Shown: positions 41,198-49,059 of the stretch, one piece after another
Position numbering within the stretch: position 1 is the stretch's first letter
Layout of the letters: each line of letters begins with the position of its first letter
From: an uncultured Anaerolineales bacterium
Lineage (GTDB): Bacteria; Chloroflexota; Anaerolineae; Anaerolineales; UBA6663
NCBI GenBank assembly: GCA_937952305.1
Contig: CALFZO010000158.1
Location: 50,629 to 114,628, forward strand
Reading direction: 5' to 3'
DNA: 64,000 nucleotides
Notes under the pieces: generated by a model
Database searches by the model: none
Told to the model about the DNA's origin: nothing
What the model saw: only the letters and a program-made list of their open reading frames with translations
Position numbers and translations under genes: made by a program

Positions 41198-41957
41198 ACA
41201 GGATGCGCTCCAGAAACTGGCGCGTTTTTGGGCTCGTCGGCGCCGAGAAGATCACGTCCGGCGGGCCGGCCTCCACGATGGCGCCGTCCTCCATGTAGAC
41301 CACGCGGTCAGCCACTTCGCGCGCGAACTGCATCTCATGGGTCACCACCAGCATGGTGGTCCCCTCGCGCGCCAGCTGCTGCATGACCTCGAGCACTTCG
41401 CCGATCAACTCCGGGTCCAGGGCCGAGGTCGGCTCGTCGAAGAGCATCACCTGCGGCTCCATGGCCAGCGCGCGCGCGATCGCCACGCGCTGCTTCTGCC
41501 CGCCGGACAGCCGGATGGGATGCACGTCGCGCTTCTCGAGCAGGCCGACCTTGTCCAGGTACCTCTCGCCGATCGGCACGGCGGCGGCGCGCGCCAGGCG
41601 CTTGACAGTCACCAGGCCTTCGATGACATTTTCCAGCGCCGTCATATGCGGGAAGAGGTTGAACTCCTGAAAGACCATGCCCGTGCGCAAGCGGATGGCG
41701 GTCACCCGATCACGCGGCGGCCGCTGGCCCACGTCCAACGCCACGCGCAGCCCGGCCACTTCGATCTCGCCGGCCGACGGCTGTTCCAGGAAGTTCAGAC
41801 AGCGCAGGAACGTGCTCTTGCCGGAGCCGCTGCGGCCGATGATGACCACCACCTCGCGCGGCTGGACTGTCAGCGACACGTCGCGCAGCACGTGCAGCAG
41901 ACCGAACCACTTGTGCAGGCCGCGCACCTGGACAATCGGGCCGGGCTCAGCGTTCAT
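41196..41957 (-). CDS. Polar amino acid ABC transporter, ATP-binding protein
   Basis: 253 residues. Walker A GRSGSGKSTFLRCLN, Q loop in MVFQEFNLFPHMTALENV, signature LSGGQKQRVAIARAL, Walker B MLFDEPTSALDP and H loop VVTHEM. The HisP/GlnQ-type wording places it in the polar amino acid uptake family. Its start overlaps the permease stop by 11 bases. With the permease and binding protein it forms a complete importer. Confidence 0.95.
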   Translation of the reverse strand: MNAEPGPIVQVRGLHKWFGLLHVLRDVSLTVQPREVVVIIGRSGSGKSTFLRCLNFLEQPSAGEIEVAGLRVALDVGQRPPRDRVTAIRLRTGMVFQEFNLFPHMTALENVIEGLVTVKRLARAAAVPIGERYLDKVGLLEKRDVHPIRLSGGQKQRVAIARALAMEPQVMLFDEPTSALDPELIGEVLEVMQQLAREGTTMLVVTHEMQFAREVADRVVYMEDGAIVEAGPPDVIFSAPTSPKTRQFLERIL

Positions 41958-42834
41958 AGGCGTGCGCCATCCGTTTCTCCAGCCGGCTTTGGAAGAAGCT
42001 GGACACGATGGTGAGCAGCCAATACAGCGCCGCCGCCACCAGGAAGAGTTCCATGTACTTGCTGTCCAGGCGGGCCGAGCGGTTGGCCAGGTACGTGATC
42101 TCCCAGACCCCCATCACCGAGACCAGCGCCGAATCTTTCTGCATGGCGATGAACTGGTTGCCGACGTCCGGGATGATGATGCGCACCGCCTGCGGCAGGA
42201 TGACGCGGCGCAGAATCTGCCAGCGCGTCATCCCGATGGCCTCGGCTGCCTCCCACTGGCCGTGGTGGATGGATTGCAGCCCGGCCCGGAAGATCTCGGT
42301 CATGTAGGCGCCGTAATTCAGGCTGAGGGCCAGGATGCCGGAGGTCAGGGCGTCCAGGATGAAGAGCTGGCCGAGCTCGCGGAAGCCGGCCTGCTGGAGC
42401 TGCAGGCCGAGCTGGGGCAGCCCCAGGTAGATGATGTAGATCTGGATCAGGAGCGGCGTGCCGCGGAAGATCGAGACGTAGAAGCCAGACAGCCCCTGGG
42501 CGAGGGCGTTGTCAGACAGGCGGCCGAGGGCGCCGACCAGGGCCAGCACCGCGGCAATGGCGACCGACAGCAAGGAGACGCCGATGGTCGTCCACAGACC
42601 GTCGATGATCTTGAACAGGATATCCGAGCGGCGCACCAGATAGCCGGGGTCGATGCGCAGCTGGGTCAGGGTGATTGTCAGCCCAAGGATGAGCACGGCC
42701 CAGACTGCGCCGATGCGCAGCAGCGCCAGCGAGTGCTCGTGGCGCTGCTGCGCCATCAGCTTCAGGCCCATCGCCTGGCTCGGGTCAGGGGGGTGGGAAA
42801 GGGCGCTATCCGCCGTCATCGTTTCAGCTCTCAT
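41947..42834 (-). CDS. Polar amino acid ABC transporter, permease
   Basis: 295 residues from ATG 42834; another in-frame ATG at 42819 is equally possible, as neither has a strong ribosome site. About five or six membrane helices, with the HisMQ-type start (GLWTTIGVSLLSV) and the EAA coupling loop (QWEAAEAIGMTRWQILRRVILPQ). A soluble N-terminal extension of about 40 residues is unusual. One permease gene only, so it probably works as a homodimer. Confidence 0.92.
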   Translation of the reverse strand: MRAETMTADSALSHPPDPSQAMGLKLMAQQRHEHSLALLRIGAVWAVLILGLTITLTQLRIDPGYLVRRSDILFKIIDGLWTTIGVSLLSVAIAAVLALVGALGRLSDNALAQGLSGFYVSIFRGTPLLIQIYIIYLGLPQLGLQLQQAGFRELGQLFILDALTSGILALSLNYGAYMTEIFRAGLQSIHHGQWEAAEAIGMTRWQILRRVILPQAVRIIIPDVGNQFIAMQKDSALVSVMGVWEITYLANRSARLDSKYMELFLVAAALYWLLTIVSSFFQSRLEKRMAHAYER

Positions 42835-42877
42835 CTCGTCTGGCCGGGTCCGGGAGGGCCGGGCCGACAACAAAGAA

Positions 42878-42907
42878 GCGGTGGGGCCGCAGTCCGGACC
42901 CCACCGC
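42878..42907 (-). terminator. Hairpin between the binding-protein and permease genes
   Basis: A perfect 9-bp inverted repeat (GCGGTGGGG / CCCCACCGC) with a 12-base loop. On the minus strand it is followed by TTCTTTGTTG, a weak T run. It may partly terminate or protect the mRNA, giving more binding protein than permease, a common arrangement in such operons. Confidence 0.5.
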
Positions 42908-42926
42908 CAGAGCGAGGCGCCAACGT

Positions 42927-43862
42927 CTACGGCAGCTGCTTCAGCGCGGCGACGTCAAAATTGGCGGCCGGCGAAGCCAGGTCGGTGCCGTAGTACTTCA
43001 CCGAGAGCGCCCTGAGCGTGCCGTCCTTCAGCAGGCCCTGGACGACCTCGGTCACCTTGTTGACGAACGCCACCGGGTCCTTGGAGGCCGCCTTGTCGAT
43101 AGCGGGCGCCAGGTACTCAAAGTAGATCGGGTCACCCAATTGCTTGAGCGGCTTGCCATCGGCGATGAAACCCTGGCCGGTCGGGACGGCCGTGATGACG
43201 GCGTCCAGCCGGGCGCCGTCGCCCAGGCTCAGATCCTCCAGCGCGAACGTGTCCGTGTCGTAGCCCTTGACGTCGGCGCCGGTGACGGCGAAGTTGATGG
43301 TCTCGCCCGGGATCTGCAGCGTGCCGTTGAGGTAGGCCTCGTAGGTGCAGCCCGCGCACACGCCCACCTTCTTGCCAGCCAGGTCGGCGGCCGTCGACAA
43401 GGTCAGGTTGTCTTTGTGGACAAAGATGCCGGCCGGCGTGGTGTAGTAGGGCTGCGCGAAGTAGAGCGGCTCCATGCGTTCCGGCGTGATCGTCATCGAG
43501 CCGACGCTGATGTCCCAGCGGTCAGACCAGCCGCCGCCCGTGATCAGCGTCCAATCCGGCGTCACAAAGCACGCCTCCACGCCCAGGCCGCGGGCGATGG
43601 CGACGGCCGTGTCGATGTCGTAGCCGGTCAGTTCGCCGGCCGTCTTCTGGTCAGCCGCGCACTTGGTGTCCGCGGCCCGCTGCCCGGACGGGTTCAGCTC
43701 GGACTGCGGCGGATAGGCCGGATCGGTGGAGATCACGAGCGTGCCGCGGGCCAGGATCTCGGCCAGCTTGTCGGTGGGGGCCGGCGTGGCCGCCGGGGCG
43801 CAGGCCGACAGAACCAGCGCCGCCAGGACAAGCGGGTAGATGACGCGGTATGTCCGTTGCAT
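42927..43862 (-). CDS. Amino acid ABC transporter substrate-binding lipoprotein
   Basis: 311 residues with a lipoprotein signal: hydrophobic stretch then lipobox LSAC at the end of VLAALVLSACAPAA, followed by a Pro/Thr/Ala linker. The mature part has the SBP_bac_3 pattern (GTLVISTDPAYPP, LTGYDIDTAVAIARGLG, WDISVGSMTITPERM). Unusual extra Cys (TKCAAD, EACFV, GVCAGCTY) may form disulfides. First gene of the importer operon, with GAGGAGGAG before the ATG. The ligand is unknown. Confidence 0.92.
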   Translation of the reverse strand: MQRTYRVIYPLVLAALVLSACAPAATPAPTDKLAEILARGTLVISTDPAYPPQSELNPSGQRAADTKCAADQKTAGELTGYDIDTAVAIARGLGVEACFVTPDWTLITGGGWSDRWDISVGSMTITPERMEPLYFAQPYYTTPAGIFVHKDNLTLSTAADLAGKKVGVCAGCTYEAYLNGTLQIPGETINFAVTGADVKGYDTDTFALEDLSLGDGARLDAVITAVPTGQGFIADGKPLKQLGDPIYFEYLAPAIDKAASKDPVAFVNKVTEVVQGLLKDGTLRALSVKYYGTDLASPAANFDVAALKQLP

Positions 43863-43897
43863 GAGTGTCTCCTCCTCGAGACAAGTTGGATAAGGCG

Positions 43898-43903
43898 ATT
43901 ATA
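43898..43903 (-). promoter_or_regulatory. Candidate -10 box (TATAAT) for the amino acid transporter operon
   Basis: A perfect TATAAT on the minus strand, 35 bases before the binding-protein start. A TTGCGA upstream is only 14 bases away, too close for a standard -35, so the promoter call rests on the -10 alone. Confidence 0.4.
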
Positions 43904-43954
43904 CGCTTATTCGAGAATCGCAATCGCCAGATCTGTGAGTTTATCCGCCGGGCG

Positions 43955-44935
43955 TCAGGCGGCCTCGACGCTCGTCCGTGCCGCCCGCAAGTTGGCGCGC
44001 GGCGCCGTGGTCGGCGTCACGCAGCCGGTGCCCAGGATGAAGCGCCGGCCGCCCGTTTGCGCCAGCGCGGCGCGGGCTTCGGCCAGCACCTGGTCTGGGG
44101 TGCCGCGCACCATGGTCTGCCACTGGCGCAAGCCGCCGCAGACCGCGCCCGGGAAGCGGCGCTGACCCTCGGCCAGGCTGGGCGGCGTCTCCTGGTCGTG
44201 CCAGTTGATCACCTGGGCCGGGTAGCGCGCCACCAGGTCGAAGAACACGTCCTCGCCGTGAAGGTGCACCAGGTTCAGCCCCAGGCCATCCGCGGCCGCC
44301 AGGATCTGGCGATCCGGCGGCTCCCCGAAGGCTTCGTATTCACTGACTGCGAGATGCCGCGCACTGGCAAACTGGACGGCGTAGAACACGCCGTCCACGC
44401 CGGCGGCGCGGGCTGCGATCACGAAGCGCCGGGTGCTCTCCGTGATGGTCGCCAGGCCGGCCCGGACCGCGTCCGGGTACAGGCGCAAGTGGGTGGGCAG
44501 GTGCTCCGGGCCCACCAGGTTGCGGGCCTGGCTCAGAGGGCTGAAGACGGTCTGCAGCACAGGCGTGTGCGGGTCGAGGCCGGCCCGAATCAGGCGCAGC
44601 GCCTCCAGTTGGGCGCCCAGCGCGCCGGCCTGCGGATCGAGCGGCCGAAGAGTCAGCCAGTCTTCCGGCCGCTGGATCACCCGGCGCGTGTACTGCCGCG
44701 TGCCCTCCGGCTCGCCGCGCCACTCGTCTTCGGCGCCCCAATCGCGCAGCATGAAGGCGCTGGCCGGCGTCACCTTAACGAAGTCCCAGTCGTAGAGCGC
44801 CTGCCATTCGAGCGTCGCCGCGGCCAGGTCGCCGGGACGCTGGTCGTCCACGGGGAAGTGGCGCCACAGGGCGACCGGCGCGCGGTCAGGCGCGGCGCCG
44901 GAGAGCGCCGCCGACAATCGTTCGCGTTTGTCCAT
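43955..44935 (-). CDS. Uroporphyrinogen decarboxylase (URO-D) family protein
   Basis: 326 residues from ATG 44935 (MDKRERLSAALSGAAPDRAP, the usual family opening). Segments typical of the fold: VALWRHFPVDDQ, FVKVTPASAFM, LNLVHLHGEDVFF, INWHDQETPP and FILGTGCVTPTTAP. The true HemE active-site Asp pattern is not obvious. This branch also includes corrinoid methyltransferases and uncharacterised enzymes, so a haem role should not be assumed. It stands alone between the transporter operon and the divergent ssb. Confidence 0.8.
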   Translation of the reverse strand: MDKRERLSAALSGAAPDRAPVALWRHFPVDDQRPGDLAAATLEWQALYDWDFVKVTPASAFMLRDWGAEDEWRGEPEGTRQYTRRVIQRPEDWLTLRPLDPQAGALGAQLEALRLIRAGLDPHTPVLQTVFSPLSQARNLVGPEHLPTHLRLYPDAVRAGLATITESTRRFVIAARAAGVDGVFYAVQFASARHLAVSEYEAFGEPPDRQILAAADGLGLNLVHLHGEDVFFDLVARYPAQVINWHDQETPPSLAEGQRRFPGAVCGGLRQWQTMVRGTPDQVLAEARAALAQTGGRRFILGTGCVTPTTAPRANLRAARTSVEAA

Positions 44936-45000
44936 GTTTCTTATCCCATTCCTGGCGCGGGCCAAACAATCACATTCCGCGCCGGGTTGAGGCCGGCGCG

Positions 45001-45006
45001 TATACT
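45001..45006 (+). promoter_or_regulatory. Candidate -10 box (TATACT) for the ssb gene
   Basis: TATACT lies 44 bases before the ssb start. No convincing -35 (TTGAGG is only 8 bases upstream). The gap is divergent with the URO-D gene. Confidence 0.35.
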
Positions 45007-45049
45007 CGCCTCACTTGTTCACGCTCAATCACTAAGGGAGGACAAAACC

Positions 45050-45415
45050 ATGCCTGCGCTGAACAAAGTCCAACTGATTGGACACCTCGGTCGTGACCCC
45101 GAAACCCGGTTTACGCCCAGCGGCAAGAAGGTCTGCCACTTCACGCTGGCCGTCAACCGCCGTGGCAACGGCACCGACCCGGACTGGTTCCAGGTGGAAG
45201 CCTGGGAGCGCCTGGGCGAGGTCTGCCAGCAGTACCTCGGCAAGGGCCGCCTGGCCTTCGTCGAGGGGCGCCTGCAGACGGACCGCTGGACCGACGAGAA
45301 AGGCGAGCCGCACTTCCGCACCAAGGTCGTGGCCGGCCAGATGCAAATGCTGGACCGCAAGGCCGAGGAGCAGGACGTCGCCGCCGAAAGCGTCGAAGCT
45401 GACCTGGCCGCCTGA
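45050..45415 (+). CDS. Short single-stranded DNA-binding protein lacking the acidic tip
   Basis: 121 residues with GGGAGG before the ATG. An OB fold with the Ssb start (MPALNKVQLIGHLGRDPETR), FTLAVNRR and WFQVEAWERLGEVCQQYLGKG. After residue 105 there is only a short acidic tail ending EADLAA; the usual flexible linker and DDDIPF-type tip that recruits repair partners is absent. It probably binds ssDNA but may be a secondary SSB used in a special setting. The main chromosomal ssb would be elsewhere. Confidence 0.88.
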   Translation: MPALNKVQLIGHLGRDPETRFTPSGKKVCHFTLAVNRRGNGTDPDWFQVEAWERLGEVCQQYLGKGRLAFVEGRLQTDRWTDEKGEPHFRTKVVAGQMQMLDRKAEEQDVAAESVEADLAA

Positions 45416-45427
45416 GCGCGCTCAGCG

Positions 45428-46252
45428 TCAGCGGTCGTGATGGTCGACCCGCTCACGGATGGGGATGGTGCGGAACTCCCGCACCATCTCCCCGAAGCGC
45501 TCCACGGTCAGGTCGAACATCCGCCGCCCGAAGGCCGGTGTGGCCGCCGCCGCATCGCCGCAGACCCCGGCCGCTGAGAAGCGGCTCCACCAGTCCTGCC
45601 ACGCATACGCCGAAGGCTCCGGATAGTCCCAATTGAAGTACTTCAGTTTCAACTGGCCGATGTCGCGGGTCGCCTGGTCCATCTGCACGCGGTCCGGATG
45701 CAGGTGCAGCATCATGGCCGTTTCGTACTCGCAGGCGTGGCCGACCGAGCCGAAGCCGCCTCGGCGCTCGGCGTCCAGGACGTCGGCCACCAGCGCCGGG
45801 TTGACGGCGGCGTTGACGGTCGTGGCCGCGCAGATCACGCCGCTCTTCAGCACGCACTCGCGCGCCGCCAGGTCGCAGATGGAGGCGTTGGAGCCGTGCC
45901 CGTTGACGATCAGGATGTGCGTGAAGCCGTGGCGCGCCACCGAGATCGCCGTCTGCGCCAGGTAGGCCAGCGTGGTCTGGATGTCGATGGCGATGGTGCC
46001 GGGGAAGTCCATGTGGTGCTCGTCCAGGCCGAACGGGATCACCGGCAAGACGAGCAGATCGCCGGCGGCGCGCCGTCCGCATTCGGCCAGCACGCCCTCC
46101 AGGATGTCGTTGTCGGTGGAGAGCGCCATATGCGGGCCGTGGTCCTCGACCGCGCCGATGGGGATGGCGACGACCGGTTGCGGCCGCCGCGCCAACGCGG
46201 CCTTCATCTCCGGCCAAGTCAAATGATCGTAGCGCCAGGATTCTTTCGCCAT
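45428..46252 (-). CDS. Creatininase/MftE-family amidohydrolase
   Basis: 274 residues. Metal-ligand motifs of the creatininase fold: IGAVEDHGPHMALSTDND, GLDEHHMDFPG, LIVNGHGSNAS and GHACEYETAMML. Members include creatininase, the mycofactocin peptidase MftE and formamidopyrimidine deformylase ArfB. No mycofactocin genes are nearby. The specific substrate is not assignable. Convergent with ssb, 12 bases apart at the 3' ends. Confidence 0.9.
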   Translation of the reverse strand: MAKESWRYDHLTWPEMKAALARRPQPVVAIPIGAVEDHGPHMALSTDNDILEGVLAECGRRAAGDLLVLPVIPFGLDEHHMDFPGTIAIDIQTTLAYLAQTAISVARHGFTHILIVNGHGSNASICDLAARECVLKSGVICAATTVNAAVNPALVADVLDAERRGGFGSVGHACEYETAMMLHLHPDRVQMDQATRDIGQLKLKYFNWDYPEPSAYAWQDWWSRFSAAGVCGDAAAATPAFGRRMFDLTVERFGEMVREFRTIPIRERVDHHDR

Positions 46253-46371
46253 GTCTGCTTTCTCCGCCAGTTGGGGCCAGCTGTGTGAGCGTTGGCGCCG
46301 ATTCTACATCGCTTTCTTTCGGACCCGCCCGGCGCCACGCGCCGGACACCCATCTTTCAAGGAGTGAGACC

Positions 46372-46599
46372 ATGTCGCCGTATCAGCTTTTCGGGGTCGC
46401 CATGCTGGTGGCCGGTATAGGAAGCCTGCTGACGTACGCAGCGCCCCTGGTCGGGCTCAAGCCGCCGGTGCGCTTCTGGAAACTCGAGGCGATGCGCCAG
46501 CGCTGGGGCCGTGTGCCCGGCACGGTGCTGCACGTCTTGAGCTACGTGGTGTCGCCGATCGTCTTTGGCGCGGCGCTCTGGCTGGGCTACACGGGTTAG
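46372..46599 (+). CDS. Small two-helix membrane protein
   Basis: 75 residues, AAGGAG before the ATG. Two hydrophobic helices (about 4-29 and 52-72) flank a basic loop (RFWKLEAMRQRWGR). No family recognised. It ends 28 bases before a strong bidirectional terminator and appears to be a single-gene unit. Confidence 0.6.
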   Translation: MSPYQLFGVAMLVAGIGSLLTYAAPLVGLKPPVRFWKLEAMRQRWGRVPGTVLHVLSYVVSPIVFGAALWLGYTG

Positions 46600-46626
46600 C
46601 CCCGGCCGTGTCGCCGGCGCAAAATA

Positions 46627-46663
46627 ACAGCCGCCACTGAACCGGGTGGCGGCTGTCTGTTTA
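46627..46663. terminator. Bidirectional terminator between the small membrane protein gene and folE
   Basis: A perfect 10-bp stem ACAGCCGCCA / TGGCGGCTGT (46627-46636 with 46647-46656). On the minus strand it is followed by TATTTT, ending folE; on the plus strand by CTGTTT, ending the 75-residue gene. Confidence 0.85.
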
Positions 46664-46691
46664 AAGGCCCGCCGGCCGGGCAGGGCCGGGT

Positions 46692-47267
46692 CTACAGGTC
46701 GCGCCCTTGAGGCCGGCGGATGTGCTCCAGGAACTCGGCGCGCGTGCTGCTGTTGCTGCGGAAGATCCCGCGCATAGCGCTGGTGACCATGTGGGCTTCG
46801 GCTTTCTTGACGCCGCGCATCATCGCGCACAGGTGGTTGGCTTCCAGGACCACGGCCACGCCCAAGGGGCGCAGCGCGGTCTCCAGGCACTCGGCGATCT
46901 GGGTGGTCATGCGCTCCTGCACCTGCAGGCGGCGCGCGAACATGTCGACGATGCGCGGGATCTTGGACAGGCCCAGGACTTTGCCCTTGGGGATGTAGGC
47001 CACATGCGCGCGGCCGATAAACGGCAGCAGGTGATGCTCGCACAGGCTGTAAAACTCGATATCGCGCACGAGGACCATCTCGTCGTAGTCGACGTCGAAC
47101 AGCGCGCCGTTGATGACGGTCTCGGGGTTCAACGCGTAGCCGGCCAGCAGCTCGGCGTACATTTTGCTGACACGCTGCGGCGTGTTGCGCAGGCCGTCCC
47201 GGTCTGGGTCCTCGCCCACGCTCGCGAGGAGCGCATAGACCGCTTCTTGGATTCGCTCTGGGTGCAT
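46692..47267 (-). CDS. folE: GTP cyclohydrolase I
   Basis: 191 residues from ATG 47267 (MHPERIQEAVYALL); the longer frame upstream is low complexity. Motifs: FYSLCEHHLLPFIG and ANHLCAMMRGV (zinc ligands Cys-His-Cys), GLSKIPRIVDMFARRLQVQERMT in order, and GIFRSNSSTRAEFL at the end. It converts GTP to 7,8-dihydroneopterin triphosphate, the first step to folate and pterins. No other folate gene is present nearby. Confidence 0.96.
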   Translation of the reverse strand: MHPERIQEAVYALLASVGEDPDRDGLRNTPQRVSKMYAELLAGYALNPETVINGALFDVDYDEMVLVRDIEFYSLCEHHLLPFIGRAHVAYIPKGKVLGLSKIPRIVDMFARRLQVQERMTTQIAECLETALRPLGVAVVLEANHLCAMMRGVKKAEAHMVTSAMRGIFRSNSSTRAEFLEHIRRPQGRDL

Positions 47268-47479
47268 AGGCTGATCAGCGGGGTCGGGTTGTCGTTGGTC
47301 GGGTGGGCTTGGTCGGCTGCTGGCAGCCTGGCGCGAACCCGTCGGCCAGGAAATCTTCATCGCTTTGCGGGCGTTTGTCCAGGGTGGCGGGGCGCGAGTT
47401 TCCGGAGGCCAAGCGGGGTGCCGCAGGCAGGGGCGGCACCCGGTCGGGGCCGAGCCCTGGCGGAGCGGGCCCTTCCGGA

Positions 47480-48334
47480 TCAGCGGACGGGTTGCCAGAT
47501 CTGCACGATGATTTGGGTGTTCTCGAACGGCAGGTCGCTGCGTGCCAATTGCAGCAGCTCGTCGGCGTCCGGGCTGTAGCGCTGATAACTGTTCAGCAGA
47601 CTGGTCAGCGCCGCGTCGGTCCAGGTTTGCCGGGCCACAGCTTCAGCCAGGGCCTCGAGCGCCGTCTTCTGAAACTGCAATTGGGCCTGGGGCGAATCCG
47701 CCGACTGGGCGTCATGGCGCTGGAGCACCGCCTCGCCGTCCAGGAGTTCATCTCCCAGGCGCAGGCCGCCGAGTTGGTCGACGACACCGCTGATGACGGC
47801 GCGGTCAATCACGATCGGGTATTGAATGGAGATGTCGCCGTTGGACGCTAGGTCGATGGCCTCCGCCAAGAATTGGCTGATGTCGCCGATCTTGTGGGCG
47901 GCCCGGTAGTAGTCGATCAGGCGATGCTGATCGTCAACCACCAGGTCGGGCGGGAAGCCGACGAAGAAGTAGCGCTGCGTGCCCGGTGTGAAGGTGATCA
48001 GCCAACACCCTTGCAGCGCCGGGCGCGGGCTGTCGAGCGAGTCCACCACCACCAGCAGTAGCGTCGTCTGCGGGCCGACCGGCGCGATGCTACTGGAGGA
48101 CAGGTTGGGTGTTGCCGCCGGCGGCGGGCTGACCGTCGGCCCAAGCCCTGGCCCGTTGCCAGCGATCTGTCCCCAATTGTGGCCGAGCCACCAGCCACCC
48201 AGGAGGAACCCTAGAGCGCCGAGGGCGACGACCAGCACGGACTTGCCACTCATTCGACCGGGCGTTCTCCGAATCTGGTTGACTTCATAACTAGCAGGCA
48301 GGCCATGGGGCCGGGTGGTAGTCGATTGTGGCAT
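47480..48334 (-). CDS. LytR-CpsA-Psr (LCP)-like membrane protein, divergent
   Basis: 284 residues from ATG 48334; a second possible start is 48253 (MSGKSVLVV). One membrane helix near residues 30-52, a Pro/Ser/Thr linker, then an LCP-like domain: LLLVVVDSLD, YFFVGFPPDLVVDDQHRLIDYYR, YPIVIDRAVISGVVDQLGGL. Classic LCP proteins attach wall polymers using Arg residues near a PRD motif; here that motif reads PPD, so activity may be altered. A good sigma-70 promoter lies 38 bases upstream. Confidence 0.65.
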   Translation of the reverse strand: MPQSTTTRPHGLPASYEVNQIRRTPGRMSGKSVLVVALGALGFLLGGWWLGHNWGQIAGNGPGLGPTVSPPPAATPNLSSSSIAPVGPQTTLLLVVVDSLDSPRPALQGCWLITFTPGTQRYFFVGFPPDLVVDDQHRLIDYYRAAHKIGDISQFLAEAIDLASNGDISIQYPIVIDRAVISGVVDQLGGLRLGDELLDGEAVLQRHDAQSADSPQAQLQFQKTALEALAEAVARQTWTDAALTSLLNSYQRYSPDADELLQLARSDLPFENTQIIVQIWQPVR

Positions 48335-48378
48335 GGCGGGCCTGTGGCTTTTAGGCAAACACGCTTCTCCCCCACGGC

Positions 48379-48407
48379 AGTTTACACGCCTTTCTGCCCG
48401 CTGTAAA
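48379..48407 (-). promoter_or_regulatory. Sigma-70-type promoter with inverted repeat for the LCP-like gene
   Basis: Minus-strand TTTACA (48402-48407), a 17-base spacer, then TAAACT (48379-48384); start point near 48372. The hexamers sit in a perfect 7-bp inverted repeat (GTTTACA / TGTAAAC), which could be a repressor site. Confidence 0.6.
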
Positions 48408-48461
48408 CGCGCCGCCAACCTTTCGCAACCTTGAGCCACCTTACGCGCAATGGTTAAAGCA

Positions 48462-48499
48462 CACAACCCTGCCGGGAGTTACGTCCCGGCAGGGTTGTG
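48462..48499 (-). terminator. Terminator at the end of the P3 transcript
   Basis: A perfect 16-bp stem (48462-48477 with 48484-48499) and 6-base loop, followed on the minus strand by TGCTTTAACC. It lies just after the 71-residue gene and separates the sigma-54 island from the LCP-like gene. Confidence 0.75.
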
Positions 48500-48523
48500 C
48501 GCTTAAGCCGAGCGCGCGAGGTT

Positions 48524-48739
48524 TCAGTTCAACCGGGTCAGATAGCCGCCGGCAAAGCCGAGCACGAGCATGGCCGGCCACAGCCAGAGCCAGTCCTGGA
48601 CCGGCGCCGCCCAGCGCCGCACGCGGGCCACGGTGCGGTTGGCCCAAATGACGCGGCGCAGGACAGCCAACTGCAGGTTGTCGTTCAGTTGGGCGAGCTT
48701 GCGGCGGAGCGGAGCGGGCAGGGCGCGGCGTTTGGACAT
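48524..48739 (-). CDS. Small basic membrane protein in the sigma-54 island
   Basis: 71 residues, GGAG 8 bases before the ATG. A very basic N-terminal half (SKRRALPAPLRRK, RRVIWANRTVARVRRW) and one membrane helix at about residues 47-67. It is 21 bases after the 81-residue gene and is followed by a strong hairpin, so it is the second gene of the P3 transcript. No family recognised. Confidence 0.65.
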   Translation of the reverse strand: MSKRRALPAPLRRKLAQLNDNLQLAVLRRVIWANRTVARVRRWAAPVQDWLWLWPAMLVLGFAGGYLTRLN

Positions 48740-48760
48740 GGCAACAACTCCAGGAACAAT

Positions 48761-49006
48761 TCAGCGGGACGTGCTGATCTTGACGACACGGCCTCGCTCA
48801 TCGGCGACAACGCGGACAATGCGCTGAATGGTCTGCCCGCCCGGCCCGCGCCCGTTGCTCTTGAAGGTGAGCAGGAAACGCGGGGTGACCTCGGCCGTTT
48901 TGGCGCCGGCCTGCAGCTGGACGGCTGGGCGCGCACCCTTCAGGTCCGGGAACTGCCCGTAGACCTGCCGGCTGATGGCGTCGATCTGGCTGGCAGACAG
49001 GCTCAT
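48761..49006 (-). CDS. 81-residue protein sharing a module with the protease C-terminus
   Basis: AAGGAG precedes the ATG by 8 bases. Helical N-terminal half (SASQIDAISRQVYGQFPDLKGA) and a beta-like C-terminal half ending RGRVVKISTSR. The same pattern, in the same order and length, ends the 818-residue protease (LTPETVAQIKSLVAQYLPEM ... SGRIVKLSVSR). The two therefore look homologous: a free copy of the protease tail. It is the first gene after sigma-54 promoter P3. Function unknown; an inhibitor, adaptor or substrate of the protease is possible. Confidence 0.7.
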   Translation of the reverse strand: MSLSASQIDAISRQVYGQFPDLKGARPAVQLQAGAKTAEVTPRFLLTFKSNGRGPGGQTIQRIVRVVADERGRVVKISTSR

Positions 49007-49032
49007 CGCATCATCTCCTTGCCCTCTGATCT

Positions 49033-49048
49033 TGCAAGACTCGTGCCA
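49033..49048 (-). promoter_or_regulatory. Sigma-54 promoter P3
   Basis: Minus-strand TGGCACG-AGTC-TTGCA, a full match to the -24/-12 consensus with correct spacing. Predicted start near 49022, 16 bases before the ATG of the 81-residue gene. It lies in the short gap after ftsZ. Confidence 0.85.
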
Positions 49049-49059
49049 GACTGGCGGCC

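Noticed and set aside
43955..44935. Haem biosynthesis enzyme HemE
   Set aside because: Only general URO-D fold segments are visible and no haem genes are nearby, so a hemE name is not justified.
46510..46530. GGCACGGTGCTGCAC as a plus-strand sigma-54 site
   Set aside because: The -12 part reads CTGCA, and the site lies inside a coding gene.
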